This document shows, piece by piece, positions 1 to 8,300 of a stretch of DNA of 64,000 bases. Every line of letters begins with the position of its first letter. The first letter of the stretch is position 1. Both the position numbers and the translations under genes were made by a program. The notes below the pieces were generated by a model that worked only from the letters and a program-made list of their open reading frames with translations, did not search any database and had not been told where the DNA came from. Location: contig NZ_CP049838.1 in assembly GCF_013085465.1 (NCBI RefSeq), positions 8,804,001-8,868,000 of the forward strand, given 5' to 3'. Source of the DNA: Streptomyces asoensis (GTDB taxonomy: Bacteria > Actinomycetota > Actinomycetes > Streptomycetales > Streptomycetaceae).

Positions 1-1608
1 CTTCTGGTCGACCGCGACCAGCCGGTCCACGCCGGGCAGGTCCTCCGTGATCGCCCCGACGAGCGTCGACTTCCCCGAGCCCGAGACGCCGGTCACCGCC
101 GTGAACACACCCAGTCCGAACTCCGCGGTCACCCCGCGCAGGTTGTGCCGGGTCACCGGACCGACCGTCAACCGGCCCCGGGCGGAGCGGACTTCACGTA
201 CGGGCGCCGGAGAACGGCCGAACAGGAAGCGTGCCGTCGCCGACTCCGCGACCGACGCCAGGTCCGCCACCGGGCCGCTGTGCAGCACCCGTCCGCCGTG
301 CTCGCCCGCCCGGGGGCCCACGTCCACCAGCCAGTCGGCGGCGCGCATCACGTCCAGCCGGTGTTCCACCACGAACACCGAGTTTCCCGCCGCCTTCAGC
401 CGTTCCAGCACCGTGAGCAGGGCCTCCGTGTCCGCCGGGTGCAGTCCCGCCGACGGCTCGTCGAGCACGTACACCACGCCGAACAGCCCGGACCGCAGCT
501 GGGTCGCGATCCGCAGCCGCTGGAGCTCGCCCGCCGACAGGGTGGGGGTGGCGCGGTCCAGACCGAGATAGCCGAGTCCGAGTTCGAGGACGGGAGCGAT
601 GCGGGTCCTGAGGTCGTCGGTGAGGACGCGGGCCGTCTCGGACGTCCCCTCGAGGAGCTGGGCCAGTTCCGCCAGCGGCAGCGCGGCCAGTTCCGCGATC
701 GTCCGGCCCGCGAAGGTCACCGCGAGGGACTCCGGCCGCAGTCGGCCGCCACCGCACGCCGGGCAGGGGGCGGCCGTCAGGAAGCGTTCCGCCCTGGCCC
801 GCAGGGTCTGGCTCCTGGAGTCCGCGAAGGTCTTCATCACATAGCGGTGGGCGCTCATGTAGGTGCCCTGGTAAGGGCGTTGGATGCGGTCCGCGTCCCG
901 CACCGGATGGACCGTCACCACCGGCTGCTCGTCCGTGAACAGGATCCACGCCCGCTGCTCGGCGGGCAGTTCGCGCCACGGGACGTCGACGTCGTGGCCG
1001 AGCGTGTCGAGGATGTCCCGCAGGTTCTTGCCCTGCCAGGCGCCCGGCCAGGCGGCGATCGCGCCCTCGCGGATGGACAGTGCCGGGTCCGGTACCAGCG
1101 ACTCCTCGGTGGCCCGGTGGACCTCGCCCAGGCCGTGGCACTCGGGGCAGGCCCCGGCCGCCGTGTTGGGGGAGAAGGCGTCCGAGTCGAGGCGCTCCGC
1201 GCCCGGCGGATAGTCGCCCGCCCGGGAGAAGAGCATCCGCAGCGAGTTCGACAGGTTGGTGACCGTGCCCACCGACGAGCGCGAGGTGGGCGCCGAGCGG
1301 CGCTGCTGGAGCGAGACCGCCGGGGGCAGCCCGGTGATCTCACCGACCTTCGGTGCGCCGACCTGGTGGATCAGCCGGCGCGCGTACGGCGCGACCGACT
1401 CGAAGTAGCGGCGCTGGGCCTCCGCATAGATCGTCCCGAACGCCAGCGACGACTTCCCGGAGCCGGACACCCCCGTGAACACGGCCACCACGTCACGCGG
1501 GACGTCGACGTCCACGCCCCGGAGATTGTGCTCGCGGGCTCCCCGGACCCGGACGTACCCGTCCTTCGTGGACGGCTCGTCGCCGTGCGGGGCGGGTGGG
1601 CTCGGCAT
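1..1608 (-). CDS. UvrA-like ABC ATPase, C-terminal end cut by window edge
   Basis: Two-cassette ABC ATPase related to excinuclease subunit UvrA; 536 residues are visible and the rest lies beyond base 1. Residues 46-53 carry a first Walker A (GVSGSGKS) followed by a UvrA-type FGTIYAEAQRRYFES stretch; a CPECHG zinc-type motif follows; the ABC signature LSAGELQRLRIATQL is near residue 357 and Walker B VYVLDEPSAGLHP near 375; a second Walker A (GVSGSGKST) starts at residue 507. The UvrB-binding region seems reduced, as in the short UvrA2/DrrC-type class linked to drug resistance, so a resistance or repair-accessory role is more likely than the housekeeping uvrA. The ATG at 1608 was chosen because conserved sequence (DGYVRVRGAREHNLRG) starts just inside it. 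Confidence 0.85.
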   Translation of the reverse strand, partial: MPSPPAPHGDEPSTKDGYVRVRGAREHNLRGVDVDVPRDVVAVFTGVSGSGKSSLAFGTIYAEAQRRYFESVAPYARRLIHQVGAPKVGEITGLPPAVSLQQRRSAPTSRSSVGTVTNLSNSLRMLFSRAGDYPPGAERLDSDAFSPNTAAGACPECHGLGEVHRATEESLVPDPALSIREGAIAAWPGAWQGKNLRDILDTLGHDVDVPWRELPAEQRAWILFTDEQPVVTVHPVRDADRIQRPYQGTYMSAHRYVMKTFADSRSQTLRARAERFLTAAPCPACGGGRLRPESLAVTFAGRTIAELAALPLAELAQLLEGTSETARVLTDDLRTRIAPVLELGLGYLGLDRATPTLSAGELQRLRIATQLRSGLFGVVYVLDEPSAGLHPADTEALLTVLERLKAAGNSVFVVEHRLDVMRAADWLVDVGPRAGEHGGRVLHSGPVADLASVAESATARFLFGRSPAPVREVRSARGRLTVGPVTRHNLRGVTAEFGLGVFTAVTGVSGSGKSTLVGAITEDLPGVDRLVAVDQK

Positions 1609-1721
1609 GGGAGAACTCCGTACGGGTCTTCGGCTGTGCGGCCGGCGCGGGGCGGGACAAACCCCGCAATCCTATGCGCGCGGGGTGTGCGACGCCCGGT
1701 GACCGGCGCGGGGGCCGGCGG

Positions 1722-2735
1722 TCAGCCGCCGCTCCGTTCCGCGTGCACGATCCCGGCGAGCCGCCGGTAGGAGTCCAGCAGCGCGGCACGGTCGTAGGTG
1801 CTGGTGGTGACCAGGACCTCCTGCGCCCCCGTCTCCTTCAGCACCGTCTCCAGCTCGTCCGTGACCTGCTCCTCGGTGCCCGCGAGGTGGCCGGTGAGCC
1901 CGGACTCGTAGAAACCGCGCTCCTTCGCGGTCATCGCGCGGACCTCGGCCTCTTCGGCGGGCGGCAGCGGCGGGAAGGTGCCGTGGGTGCGGGAGTACGC
2001 CATCGACCAGGCCTCCGGGACCAGGAGCCGCCGTGCCGCCTCGGGAGTCCCTGCCACCGCGATCGTGCCGGAGATGACCACATAGGGCTCCGACGCCCAG
2101 GGGGAGGGCCGGAAGAGGGCCCGGTAGCGGTCGATGCCGCGCCGCATCTTCTCGCGGCCGCGGAGGTCGCCGATGACCAGCGGCAGCCCCGCGCGGGCGG
2201 CGATCTCGGCGCCCTCGCCCATGGCGAGCACGAACGGCGGCACGGTCAGTCCTTCCGGGGGCCGTGCGTGCACCCCCGTGGGCGAGGTGCCGAGGAACCA
2301 GCCGAGCAGTTCCTGGAGCTGCCCCGCGAAGTCGTCCGCGTCGTCCTTGTCCCGCCCCAGTGCCTTGCGCACGCCGTCGGTGAAGCCCACCGAGCGTCCC
2401 AGGCCCATGTCGACGCGGCCCGGGAAGAGGGACTCCAGGACGCCGAACTGCTCGGCCACGACCAGGGGCCGGTGGTTGGGCAACATCACCCCGCCGGTGC
2501 CGACCCGGATCCGGTCCGTCGCGCCGGCCACGGCCGCGGCCAGCACGGTGGGCGCCGATCCGGCGACCCCGGGCACCCCGTGGTGCTCCGACACCCAGAA
2601 CCGGTGGTAGCCCAGCGCCTCCGCCTCCCGCGCCAGCCGCACGGTGTCCCGGAGCGCCGCGGCGGCGGTGTGGCCCTCGCGCGTGCGCGAGCGGTCGAGG
2701 ACGGAGAAGCGGGCCGAGGCGATCACGGAGCTCAT
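1722..2735 (-). CDS. LLM-class flavin-dependent oxidoreductase (MsnO8-like)
   Basis: A 337-residue luciferase-like monooxygenase. The TIM-barrel signatures of the family are plain: YHRFWVSEHHG at 43-53, RIRVGTGGVMLPNHRP at 75-90 and FPGRVDMGLGRSVGF from about 104. Such proteins use reduced FMN to oxidise small organic substrates; the substrate cannot be read from sequence. It has an ATG start and lies 113 bp upstream of the UvrA-like gene on the same strand, so the two may be cotranscribed, and it is divergent from the HAD phosphatase gene. The length is normal for the MsnO8/BacLuc-monooxygenase group. Confidence 0.87.
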   Translation of the reverse strand: MSSVIASARFSVLDRSRTREGHTAAAALRDTVRLAREAEALGYHRFWVSEHHGVPGVAGSAPTVLAAAVAGATDRIRVGTGGVMLPNHRPLVVAEQFGVLESLFPGRVDMGLGRSVGFTDGVRKALGRDKDDADDFAGQLQELLGWFLGTSPTGVHARPPEGLTVPPFVLAMGEGAEIAARAGLPLVIGDLRGREKMRRGIDRYRALFRPSPWASEPYVVISGTIAVAGTPEAARRLLVPEAWSMAYSRTHGTFPPLPPAEEAEVRAMTAKERGFYESGLTGHLAGTEEQVTDELETVLKETGAQEVLVTTSTYDRAALLDSYRRLAGIVHAERSGG

Positions 2736-2763
2736 ACGGGGTTCAACACCGCGGGGCCCGCTG

Positions 2764-2797
2764 GATTCCCCGCACGGCGCGTGCCGTGCGGGGAATC
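2764..2797. repeat. Perfect 15-bp inverted repeat (hairpin) in divergent promoter region
   Basis: Arms GATTCCCCGCACGGC (2764-2778) and its exact complement (2783-2797) enclose a 4-nt GCGT loop. It sits between two divergently transcribed genes, where a terminator is not expected, so it may be an operator or a leader hairpin of the minus-strand oxidoreductase gene. Confidence 0.6.
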
Positions 2798-2822
2798 ACC
2801 CGCTGTGTCGACGCGCGCTCGC

Positions 2823-2834
2823 CGGCAATTGCCG
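2823..2834. promoter_or_regulatory. 12-bp palindrome next to HAD gene promoter
   Basis: CGGCAATTGCCG is a perfect palindrome 19 bp before the GTG start of the HAD gene. A TAGGGT -10-like hexamer follows at 2841-2846, only 6 bp before the start codon, which suggests a leaderless or very short-leader transcript with the palindrome overlapping the promoter. Confidence 0.35.
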
Positions 2835-2852
2835 ACTGGCTAGGGTGATGGT

Positions 2853-3344
2853 GTGACCGACAGCAGCAAGCGGCCCGTCGCCGTCTTCGACCTGGACAAC
2901 ACCCTCGCCGACACGGCCCACCGGCAGCGGTTCCTGGAGCGCAGTCCGCGGGACTGGGACGCGTTCTTCGCGGCCGCGCCGCAGGACCCGCCGATCCCGG
3001 AGGGCGTCGCGATGGTGCTGGCCCGCGCCGAGGAGTGCGAGGTCGTCTACCTCACCGGCCGGCCCGAGCGCTGCCGACGCGACACGCTGGAGTGGCTCGC
3101 CGCGCAGGGGCTGCCGGAGGGCCGCGTCCACATGCGGCGCAACGACGACCGCAGGCCCGCCCGGCGCACCAAGTTGGAGACTCTTCGCCGACTGGCCCGC
3201 GACCGGGAGGTGCGCGTCCTGGTGGACGACGACGAGCTGGTGTGCGGCGACGCCCGACGGGCCGGCTTCACGGTCGTCCTGGCGCGCTGGACGGCCCCCT
3301 CGGGCACGCTGAAGCAGGCGCAGGAGCGCGAGGGACGTACCTGA
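2853..3344 (+). CDS. HAD-superfamily phosphatase (polynucleotide kinase phosphatase-like)
   Basis: A 163-residue HAD hydrolase with all four loop motifs: DLDNT at 13-17 (nucleophile D13, acid/base D15), YLTGRPE around 66-72 (Thr/Ser motif II), K107 in RRTKLET, and VDDDE near 124-128 (motif IV). The small size and the TGRPE motif match the phosphatase domain found in bacterial polynucleotide kinase/phosphatases and related 5'-nucleotidases; there is no kinase domain. Start is GTG at 2853; only a weak Shine-Dalgarno (AGGG) is present. The substrate is not deducible. Confidence 0.75.
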   Translation: MTDSSKRPVAVFDLDNTLADTAHRQRFLERSPRDWDAFFAAAPQDPPIPEGVAMVLARAEECEVVYLTGRPERCRRDTLEWLAAQGLPEGRVHMRRNDDRRPARRTKLETLRRLARDREVRVLVDDDELVCGDARRAGFTVVLARWTAPSGTLKQAQEREGRT

Positions 3345-3348
3345 GGGT

Positions 3349-3371
3349 CGGCCGGGCCCGAGGGCCGGCCG
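3349..3371. terminator. GC-rich hairpin between convergent genes
   Basis: CGGCCGG...CCGGCCG arms with a short central loop lie 5 bp after the HAD stop codon and 45 bp from the dodecin stop codon, in the right place for a bidirectional terminator. There is no U-tract, as is usual in Streptomyces. Confidence 0.5.
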
Positions 3372-3416
3372 TACAAGAGGGCGCGGCCCTGTGTGGAGGG
3401 TGTCGGAGTTCGACCG

Positions 3417-3632
3417 TCAGTTCGACTCGTCCAGGCGGAAGCCGACCTTCAGGCCCACCTGCCAGTGCGCGATGTCGCCGTTCTCGATCTGGCCGCGCAC
3501 CTGCGTCACCTCGAACCAGTCCAGGTTGCGCAGGGTCTGCGAGGCGCGGGTGATGCCGTTGCGGATGGCGTCGTCGACGCCGTCCGGCGAGGTGCCGACG
3601 ATCTCCGTGACCCGGTAGGTGTGCTTCGACAT
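3417..3632 (-). CDS. Dodecin (flavin storage protein)
   Basis: A 71-residue protein, the standard dodecin length, beginning MSKHTYRVTEIVG and containing the family features ITRASQTLRNLDWF (Trp39 is in the flavin-stacking position) and QVGLKVGFRLD at the C-terminus. Dodecins assemble into hollow dodecamers that bind riboflavin/FMN/FAD and, in bacteria, buffer free flavin or CoA. The ATG at 3632 was chosen over longer in-frame starts because it has a strong GAGAGGAG ribosome-binding site and fits family length. Its position beside flavin-dependent oxidoreductases may be coincidental. Confidence 0.92.
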   Translation of the reverse strand: MSKHTYRVTEIVGTSPDGVDDAIRNGITRASQTLRNLDWFEVTQVRGQIENGDIAHWQVGLKVGFRLDESN

Positions 3633-3766
3633 CAGGGTGCTCCTCTCGACCGTGACGGCCTCGTCACGTGTGTCACGCGTCACTCCACCGTGCCCCAAGC
3701 TGCGGCGGAGCGCGAGGCGTCGGACCGGACGGGTTCCTTCCGCCCGGCCCCTCTTGACCCCTCGTA

Positions 3767-3780
3767 TTGGTCCATACCAA
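3767..3780. promoter_or_regulatory. DasR/GntR-like operator palindrome
   Basis: TTGGTCCATACCAA is an interrupted palindrome (TTGGT-N4-ACCAA). Its core TGGTCCATACCA matches the Streptomyces DasR-responsive element core TGGTCTAGACCA at 10 of 12 positions (consensus recalled from the literature). It lies 83 bp before the start of a sugar-binding lipoprotein gene, the class of gene DasR usually controls. Confidence 0.5.
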
Positions 3781-3862
3781 AATCCGGGGCACCCGTACGA
3801 GCGCCGCGCTCGTCCCCCACGTCGGGCCCCTCGCCCCGTCCGCCGGGCAGAACAGGACCCCC

Positions 3863-5122
3863 GTGAGACGTCGCCTCCTCGCCCTCCTCTGCGTGTCCGC
3901 CTGCCTCCTGACCGCCTGTGGCGTGCTGCCGGGGACCGGGGGACCCGACCGCCGGACGGTCACGGTGTGGCTGATGAAGGACAGCGCGTCGCAGGAGTTC
4001 CTGGACCGGTTCACCGAGGACTTCGAACACGACCACCCGGACCTCGACCTCGACATCCGTATCCAGGAGTGGACCGGGATCGGCGGCAAGGTGGAGGCCG
4101 CGCTGGAGGCCGACGACGGGAACGGGCCGGACGTCATCGAGGTCGGCAACACCCAGGTCCCGCAGTACGTCGACGGCCACGGACTGCTCGACCTGACCCT
4201 GGAGTCCGCCGCGAAGTGGGGCCGGGACGACTGGCTGCCCGGCCTCGCCGAACCCGGACAGCAGCGCTTCCACCAGTACGGCATCCCCTGGTACGCCGCG
4301 AACCGGGTCGTGATCTACCGCAAGGACCTCTTCGAGCAGGCCGGCGTCACCGCCCCGCCCGCCACCCGCGCCGAGTGGCTGGCCGCCACCGAGAAGCTGA
4401 ACTCGGGCGGGAACCAGGGCATCTACCTGGCCGGGCAGGACTGGTACACGCTCGCCGGGTTCATCTGGGACGAGGGCGGCGACCTCGCCACCGAGGACGG
4501 CGGCCGCTGGGAGGGCGCCCTCGACACCCGGGCCGCCCTGCGCGGTATGGACTTCTACCGGCGGCTCCAGTCCCTCGGCGGCGGTCCCGTGGCGGCGGAC
4601 GAGGAACATCCGCCCCAGGCAGGGGTGTTCGCCACGGGCAAGGTGGCGCAGATCGTGGCCGTGCCCGGACTGGCCCGCGCGGTGGTGCAGCAGAATCCCG
4701 CCCTGGAGGGCGAGTTGGGCTTCTTTCCCGTTCCCGGCAAGCGCGCGGGCCGGCCCGGCGCGGTCTTCACCGGCGGCTCCGACCTCGTCGTCCCGGTCGA
4801 CACCGACGCCCGGGAGGGTGCCATCGCGGTGGTCGCCGCGCTGACCGGCGCAGAGTGGGACACCGAACTGGCCCGCACCATGAACTACGTGCCGAACAAG
4901 GCGAAGCTGGCGAAGTCCGTCGCCGGTGAGGAGGGGGTCGCGGCCATGGCGGCGGGGGCCGCGCAGGGCCGCGCGACCCCCAGCACACCCGAGTGGGCCG
5001 CCGTCGAGGCGGACAACCCGATCAAGGACTACATGACGAAGGTGCTCACCGGTGCCGACCCGGCGACCGAGGCCCGCCGCGCCGCCCGCCGGATCACGGA
5101 GGCGCTGACGGTGGCCTTCTGA
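3863..5122 (+). CDS. ABC transporter sugar-binding lipoprotein (orphan)
   Basis: A 419-residue extracellular solute-binding protein, family 1. From the GTG at 3863 it has a classic lipoprotein signal: VRRRLLALL, hydrophobic stretch, lipobox LTAC with lipidated Cys19. Mature protein shows TVTVWLMKDSASQEF, GPDVIEVGNTQVPQY and YGIPWYAANRVVIYRKDLF, typical of oligosaccharide receptors of the CUT1 type, with similarity to chitobiose receptors (inference). An in-frame ATG at 3767 would place 32 odd residues before the signal peptide and lies inside the operator, so it was rejected. No permease or ATPase gene is adjacent, so it must share membrane components encoded elsewhere (MsiK-type ATPase sharing is known in Streptomyces). 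Confidence 0.85.
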   Translation: MRRRLLALLCVSACLLTACGVLPGTGGPDRRTVTVWLMKDSASQEFLDRFTEDFEHDHPDLDLDIRIQEWTGIGGKVEAALEADDGNGPDVIEVGNTQVPQYVDGHGLLDLTLESAAKWGRDDWLPGLAEPGQQRFHQYGIPWYAANRVVIYRKDLFEQAGVTAPPATRAEWLAATEKLNSGGNQGIYLAGQDWYTLAGFIWDEGGDLATEDGGRWEGALDTRAALRGMDFYRRLQSLGGGPVAADEEHPPQAGVFATGKVAQIVAVPGLARAVVQQNPALEGELGFFPVPGKRAGRPGAVFTGGSDLVVPVDTDAREGAIAVVAALTGAEWDTELARTMNYVPNKAKLAKSVAGEEGVAAMAAGAAQGRATPSTPEWAAVEADNPIKDYMTKVLTGADPATEARRAARRITEALTVAF

Positions 5123-5163
5123 CGGCCTCGGCCGCGCTGTGGTCGGCGCTCAGTGGGCGCGCT

Positions 5164-5197
5164 GCTCAGCGGACGGTGCTCAGCGGACGGTGCTCAG
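5164..5197. repeat. 14-bp tandem duplication at the 3' end of egtD
   Basis: GCTCAGCGGACGGT occurs at 5164-5177 and 5178-5191, followed by the first six bases of a third copy. The egtD stop codon and its last residues (S-T-V-R) are encoded in the repeat, so the second copy duplicates the stop region. It probably arose by slippage. Confidence 0.7.
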
Positions 5198-6142
5198 TGA
5201 CAGCGCGAAGCGGCCCGCGCCGTCCGTCCACCAGTGGCTCAACTCCAGGCCGACGGCGGCCAGTTCCGTGCGCACTCCGTCCTCCCGGAACTTCGCCGAC
5301 ACCTCGGTGCGCAGTTCCTCGCCGGCCGCGAAGTCGACGGCGAGATCGAGTGCGGGAACCTTCACGGTCTGCGCCGTACGGGAGCGCAGCCGCATCTCGA
5401 TCCACTCGTTCCCCGCGTCCCAGAGAGCGACGTGGTCGAAGGCTCCGGGGTCGAAGTCGGCGCCCAGCTCACGGTTGACCACGGCCAGCACGTTCTTGTT
5501 GAACTCGGCCGTCACCCCGGCCGCGTCGTCGTACGCCCGCACCAGCACCCGCTCGTCCTTGACGAGGTCGGTGCCCAGCAGCAGCGTGTCGCCCGGCGCG
5601 AGCAGCGCGCGCACCGAGGCGAGGAACAGCGCGCGCTCGGCCGGCAGCAGGTTGCCGATCGTGCCGCCGAGGAACGCCACGAGGCGCGGCCCCGGGGTGT
5701 CGGGCAGTGCCAGTGCCGCCGTGAAGTCGGCGATCAGGGCGTGCACGTCCATCCCCGGCCGCTCGGCGATCAGGGCCTGCCCGGCCTGGGTGAGGGCGCT
5801 CTCGCTGACGTCGACGGGCACATAGGTGTCCAGGTCGGTCAGCGCGTCGATCAGATAGCGGGTCTTCTCCGAGGAGCCCGAGCCGAGTTCGACGAGCGTG
5901 CGGGCACGGGCCGCCGCGGCGATCTCGCCGGCCCGGTCCACGAGGATCTCGCGCTCGGCGCGTGTCGGGTAGTACTCGGGCAGTTCGGTGATCCGCTCGA
6001 ACAGCTCACTGCCGTGCGCGTCGTAGAACCACTTCGGCGGCAGGGTCTTCGGGGTGTCGGTGAGGCCGCGCTGGACGTCGGCGCGCAGGGCGGCGTCCGT
6101 GGCGTCCTCGGGGAGGGTGCGGGTGATGCGGAACGGGCTCAC
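5180..6142 (-). CDS. egtD: L-histidine N-alpha-methyltransferase EgtD
   Basis: A 320-residue SAM enzyme that trimethylates histidine to hercynine, the first committed step of ergothioneine synthesis. Family marks: PPKWFYDAHGSELFERI at 35-51, YYPTRAE, the SAM-binding ELGSGSSEKT at 85-94, and AFLGGTIGNLLPAE in the middle. The length equals that of characterised actinobacterial EgtD. The GTG start at 6142 overlaps the egtC stop by 4 bp (GTGA), indicating translational coupling; a longer upstream reading frame lies inside egtC and was discarded. It is the last gene of the operon. Confidence 0.95.
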   Translation of the reverse strand: MSPFRITRTLPEDATDAALRADVQRGLTDTPKTLPPKWFYDAHGSELFERITELPEYYPTRAEREILVDRAGEIAAAARARTLVELGSGSSEKTRYLIDALTDLDTYVPVDVSESALTQAGQALIAERPGMDVHALIADFTAALALPDTPGPRLVAFLGGTIGNLLPAERALFLASVRALLAPGDTLLLGTDLVKDERVLVRAYDDAAGVTAEFNKNVLAVVNRELGADFDPGAFDHVALWDAGNEWIEMRLRSRTAQTVKVPALDLAVDFAAGEELRTEVSAKFREDGVRTELAAVGLELSHWWTDGAGRFALSLSTVR

Positions 6143-6930
6143 GTGCCGGTCTCCTCGGTTGGTGCGGATGCCGTGTCGGTGCTCGGTTCCTTGAGCGGGG
6201 TGAGCAGGACGTCGGCGCGGCTCGCCGCGAGCAGGGTGCGGTCGGGGACCTCCTGCCAGCGCGGATCGTCGTCGTACGGTTCGGAGGCCACGACCGTGCC
6301 CCGGCCGGGCTCCGCCAGATACCAGAGGGTGTCGCCCCAGGCGGTGGCGGTGATGGACTCCCCGTCGGTGAGAAGCAGGTTGAGGCGCGAGCCGGGAGCC
6401 GCCGCGGCGACCTCGAGCACGGTGTCCGCCAGTGCCTGGCTCCCCGTGTCGCCGGCGCGCAGCCGGGCGAGGATCAGCGCCCAGACGAACGCGGAGTCGT
6501 TGCGCGCCTCCATCGACAGCAGGTCCGCGGCGGGCAGCGAACCGGTCAGCGACTCCAGTGAGCGCGGCCAGCCCGCGACCGCCCCGTTGTGGCTGAACAG
6601 CCAGGTCCCGGCCGCGTACGGCGCCGCCGCGGCCTCCGCGTCGGCACCCGCCAGCGTCGCGTCCCGTACGGCGGCCAGCAGCGCCCGGCTGCGTACGACC
6701 CGGGCCAGGTCGGCGAAGGACAGGTCCGACCAGATGGGGCCGGCCCGGCGGTAGCGGGCCGGCACCGGGTCCCCTTCGGCGTACCAACCGACCCCGAAAC
6801 CATCGGCGTTGACCGTCCCGTGCCGCTGCCGCCGGGGCGCCCACGATTGCCGGTACAGACTGTGCGGGGGCTCCAGGAGGAGCCGCCCGAGCGGCTCCCC
6901 GTGCCCCAGATACGCGAGGTGACGGCACAT
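6139..6930 (-). CDS. egtC: Gamma-glutamyl hercynylcysteine S-oxide hydrolase EgtC
   Basis: A 263-residue class II glutamine amidotransferase-type (Ntn) hydrolase that removes glutamate from gamma-glutamyl hercynylcysteine sulfoxide. It starts MCRHLAYLGH, so after Met removal Cys2 becomes the N-terminal nucleophile; NADGFGVGWY, WLFSHNGAV and DSAFVWALIL are further family motifs. The start codon shares one base with the egtB stop (TGATG), and the gene overlaps egtD by 4 bp. The requirement for an exposed N-terminal Cys fixes the start at 6930. Confidence 0.95.
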   Translation of the reverse strand: MCRHLAYLGHGEPLGRLLLEPPHSLYRQSWAPRRQRHGTVNADGFGVGWYAEGDPVPARYRRAGPIWSDLSFADLARVVRSRALLAAVRDATLAGADAEAAAAPYAAGTWLFSHNGAVAGWPRSLESLTGSLPAADLLSMEARNDSAFVWALILARLRAGDTGSQALADTVLEVAAAAPGSRLNLLLTDGESITATAWGDTLWYLAEPGRGTVVASEPYDDDPRWQEVPDRTLLAASRADVLLTPLKEPSTDTASAPTEETGT

Positions 6931-8300
6931 CAGACGGCCCCTGAGCGGGCCGTGCGGAACCCGGAGAAGATCTGCCGCCGGATCGGGTAGTCCCAGTTGC
7001 GGAACGTGCCCCGGCAGGCCACCGGGTCCACCGCGAAGGAGCCGCCGCGCAGCACCTTGTACTCGGGGCCGAAGAACACCTCCGAGTACTCCTTGTACGG
7101 GAACATGCGGAAACCGGGGTAGGGAAGGAAGTCGCTGGACGTCCACTCCCACACGTCACCGATCAACTGCCGTACCCCGAGCGGGGATTCCCCCGCCGGG
7201 TAGCTGCCCGCCGGGGCCGGCCGCAGGTGGCGCTGGCCCAGGTTGGCATGTTCGGGGGCGGGGTCGGCGTCGCCCCACGGGTAGCGCATCGAGCCCCCGG
7301 TCGCCGGGTCGAAGCGGGCCGCCTTCTCCCACTCCGCCTCGGTGGGCAGCCGGCGTCCGGCCCAGCGGGCGTAGGCGTCGGCCTCGTACCAGCACACGTG
7401 CAGCACCGGCTCGTCGGGCGGTACGACCTCGGTGACTCCGAAGCGGCGGCGCAGCCACTGCCCGCCGTCCCGGTGCCAGAACAGCGGCGCGTGGACGCCG
7501 TTGCGGCGAATGTGCGACCAGCCCTCCTTCGTCCACCAGCGCTCGTCGTCGTAGCCGCCGTCCTCGATGAACGCCTCGTACGCGCCGTTCGTCACCGGGG
7601 TGGTGTCGATGTGGAAGGGGGCCACCTCGCGCCGGTGCGCCGGCCGTTCGTTGTCCAGCGCCCAGGGCTCACCGGAGGTGCCCATGGTGAACGGGCCGCC
7701 GGGCACGAGGACCTCGGCCGGGCCGGTGAACAGCGGCACCGGATCCGGGTCGGGCGCGGTGAGTGCCTGGGGGCCGGTACGGAGCTGATGGGTGATCAGC
7801 ATGGTCTCGTCGTGCTGCTGTTCGTGTTGCGCGATCATCCCGAAGGCGAAACCGGCCTCCGTCAGCCGGGTGCCGCCGAAGTCGGCGGACTCCAGCACGT
7901 CCATCACCCGGCCGCGCACCTCCGCCGCGTAGCGGCGGGCCTCGCCGGGCGGCAGCAGCGGCAGGGAGGGCCGTTCGGCGCGCGAGTGCTCGAAGGCGTC
8001 GTACAGGCCGTCGATCTCGGGGTGCATCGCCTCACGGCCGGCCACCGTGCGCAGCAGCCACAACTCCTCCTGGTTCCCGATGTGTGCGAGGTCCCACACC
8101 AGGGGGGACATCAGCGGGGAGTGCTGGGCGGTGAGGTCGGGCTCCTCGACACAGCTCGTCAGGAGCGTGGTGCGCTCCCGGGCCGTGGTGAGGGAGGCGA
8201 GCACCCGGGCGCGGAGGGTGTCGGCGTCCGGGCCGGGGCCGTCGTCCAGGTCGGGAACGGCGTTCAGCGCCTGCCCGGTGTCCAGGGCGGGGTCGGTCAT
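6930..8300 (-). CDS. egtB: Hercynine oxygenase EgtB
   Basis: A 456-residue non-haem iron sulfoxide synthase joining hercynine and gamma-glutamylcysteine with O2. The N-terminal DinB-like domain carries the three iron ligands at H73 (LVWDLAHIGNQEE), H159 and H163 (AQHEQQHDETM); the C-terminal formylglycine-generating-enzyme-type domain has GGPFTMGT, RLPTEAEWEKAAR, GDVWEWTSSDF and LRGGSFAVDP. Length and order are as in mycobacterial EgtB. The ATG at 8300 forms an ATGA overlap with egtA. Confidence 0.96.
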   Translation of the reverse strand: MTDPALDTGQALNAVPDLDDGPGPDADTLRARVLASLTTARERTTLLTSCVEEPDLTAQHSPLMSPLVWDLAHIGNQEELWLLRTVAGREAMHPEIDGLYDAFEHSRAERPSLPLLPPGEARRYAAEVRGRVMDVLESADFGGTRLTEAGFAFGMIAQHEQQHDETMLITHQLRTGPQALTAPDPDPVPLFTGPAEVLVPGGPFTMGTSGEPWALDNERPAHRREVAPFHIDTTPVTNGAYEAFIEDGGYDDERWWTKEGWSHIRRNGVHAPLFWHRDGGQWLRRRFGVTEVVPPDEPVLHVCWYEADAYARWAGRRLPTEAEWEKAARFDPATGGSMRYPWGDADPAPEHANLGQRHLRPAPAGSYPAGESPLGVRQLIGDVWEWTSSDFLPYPGFRMFPYKEYSEVFFGPEYKVLRGGSFAVDPVACRGTFRNWDYPIRRQIFSGFRTARSGAV

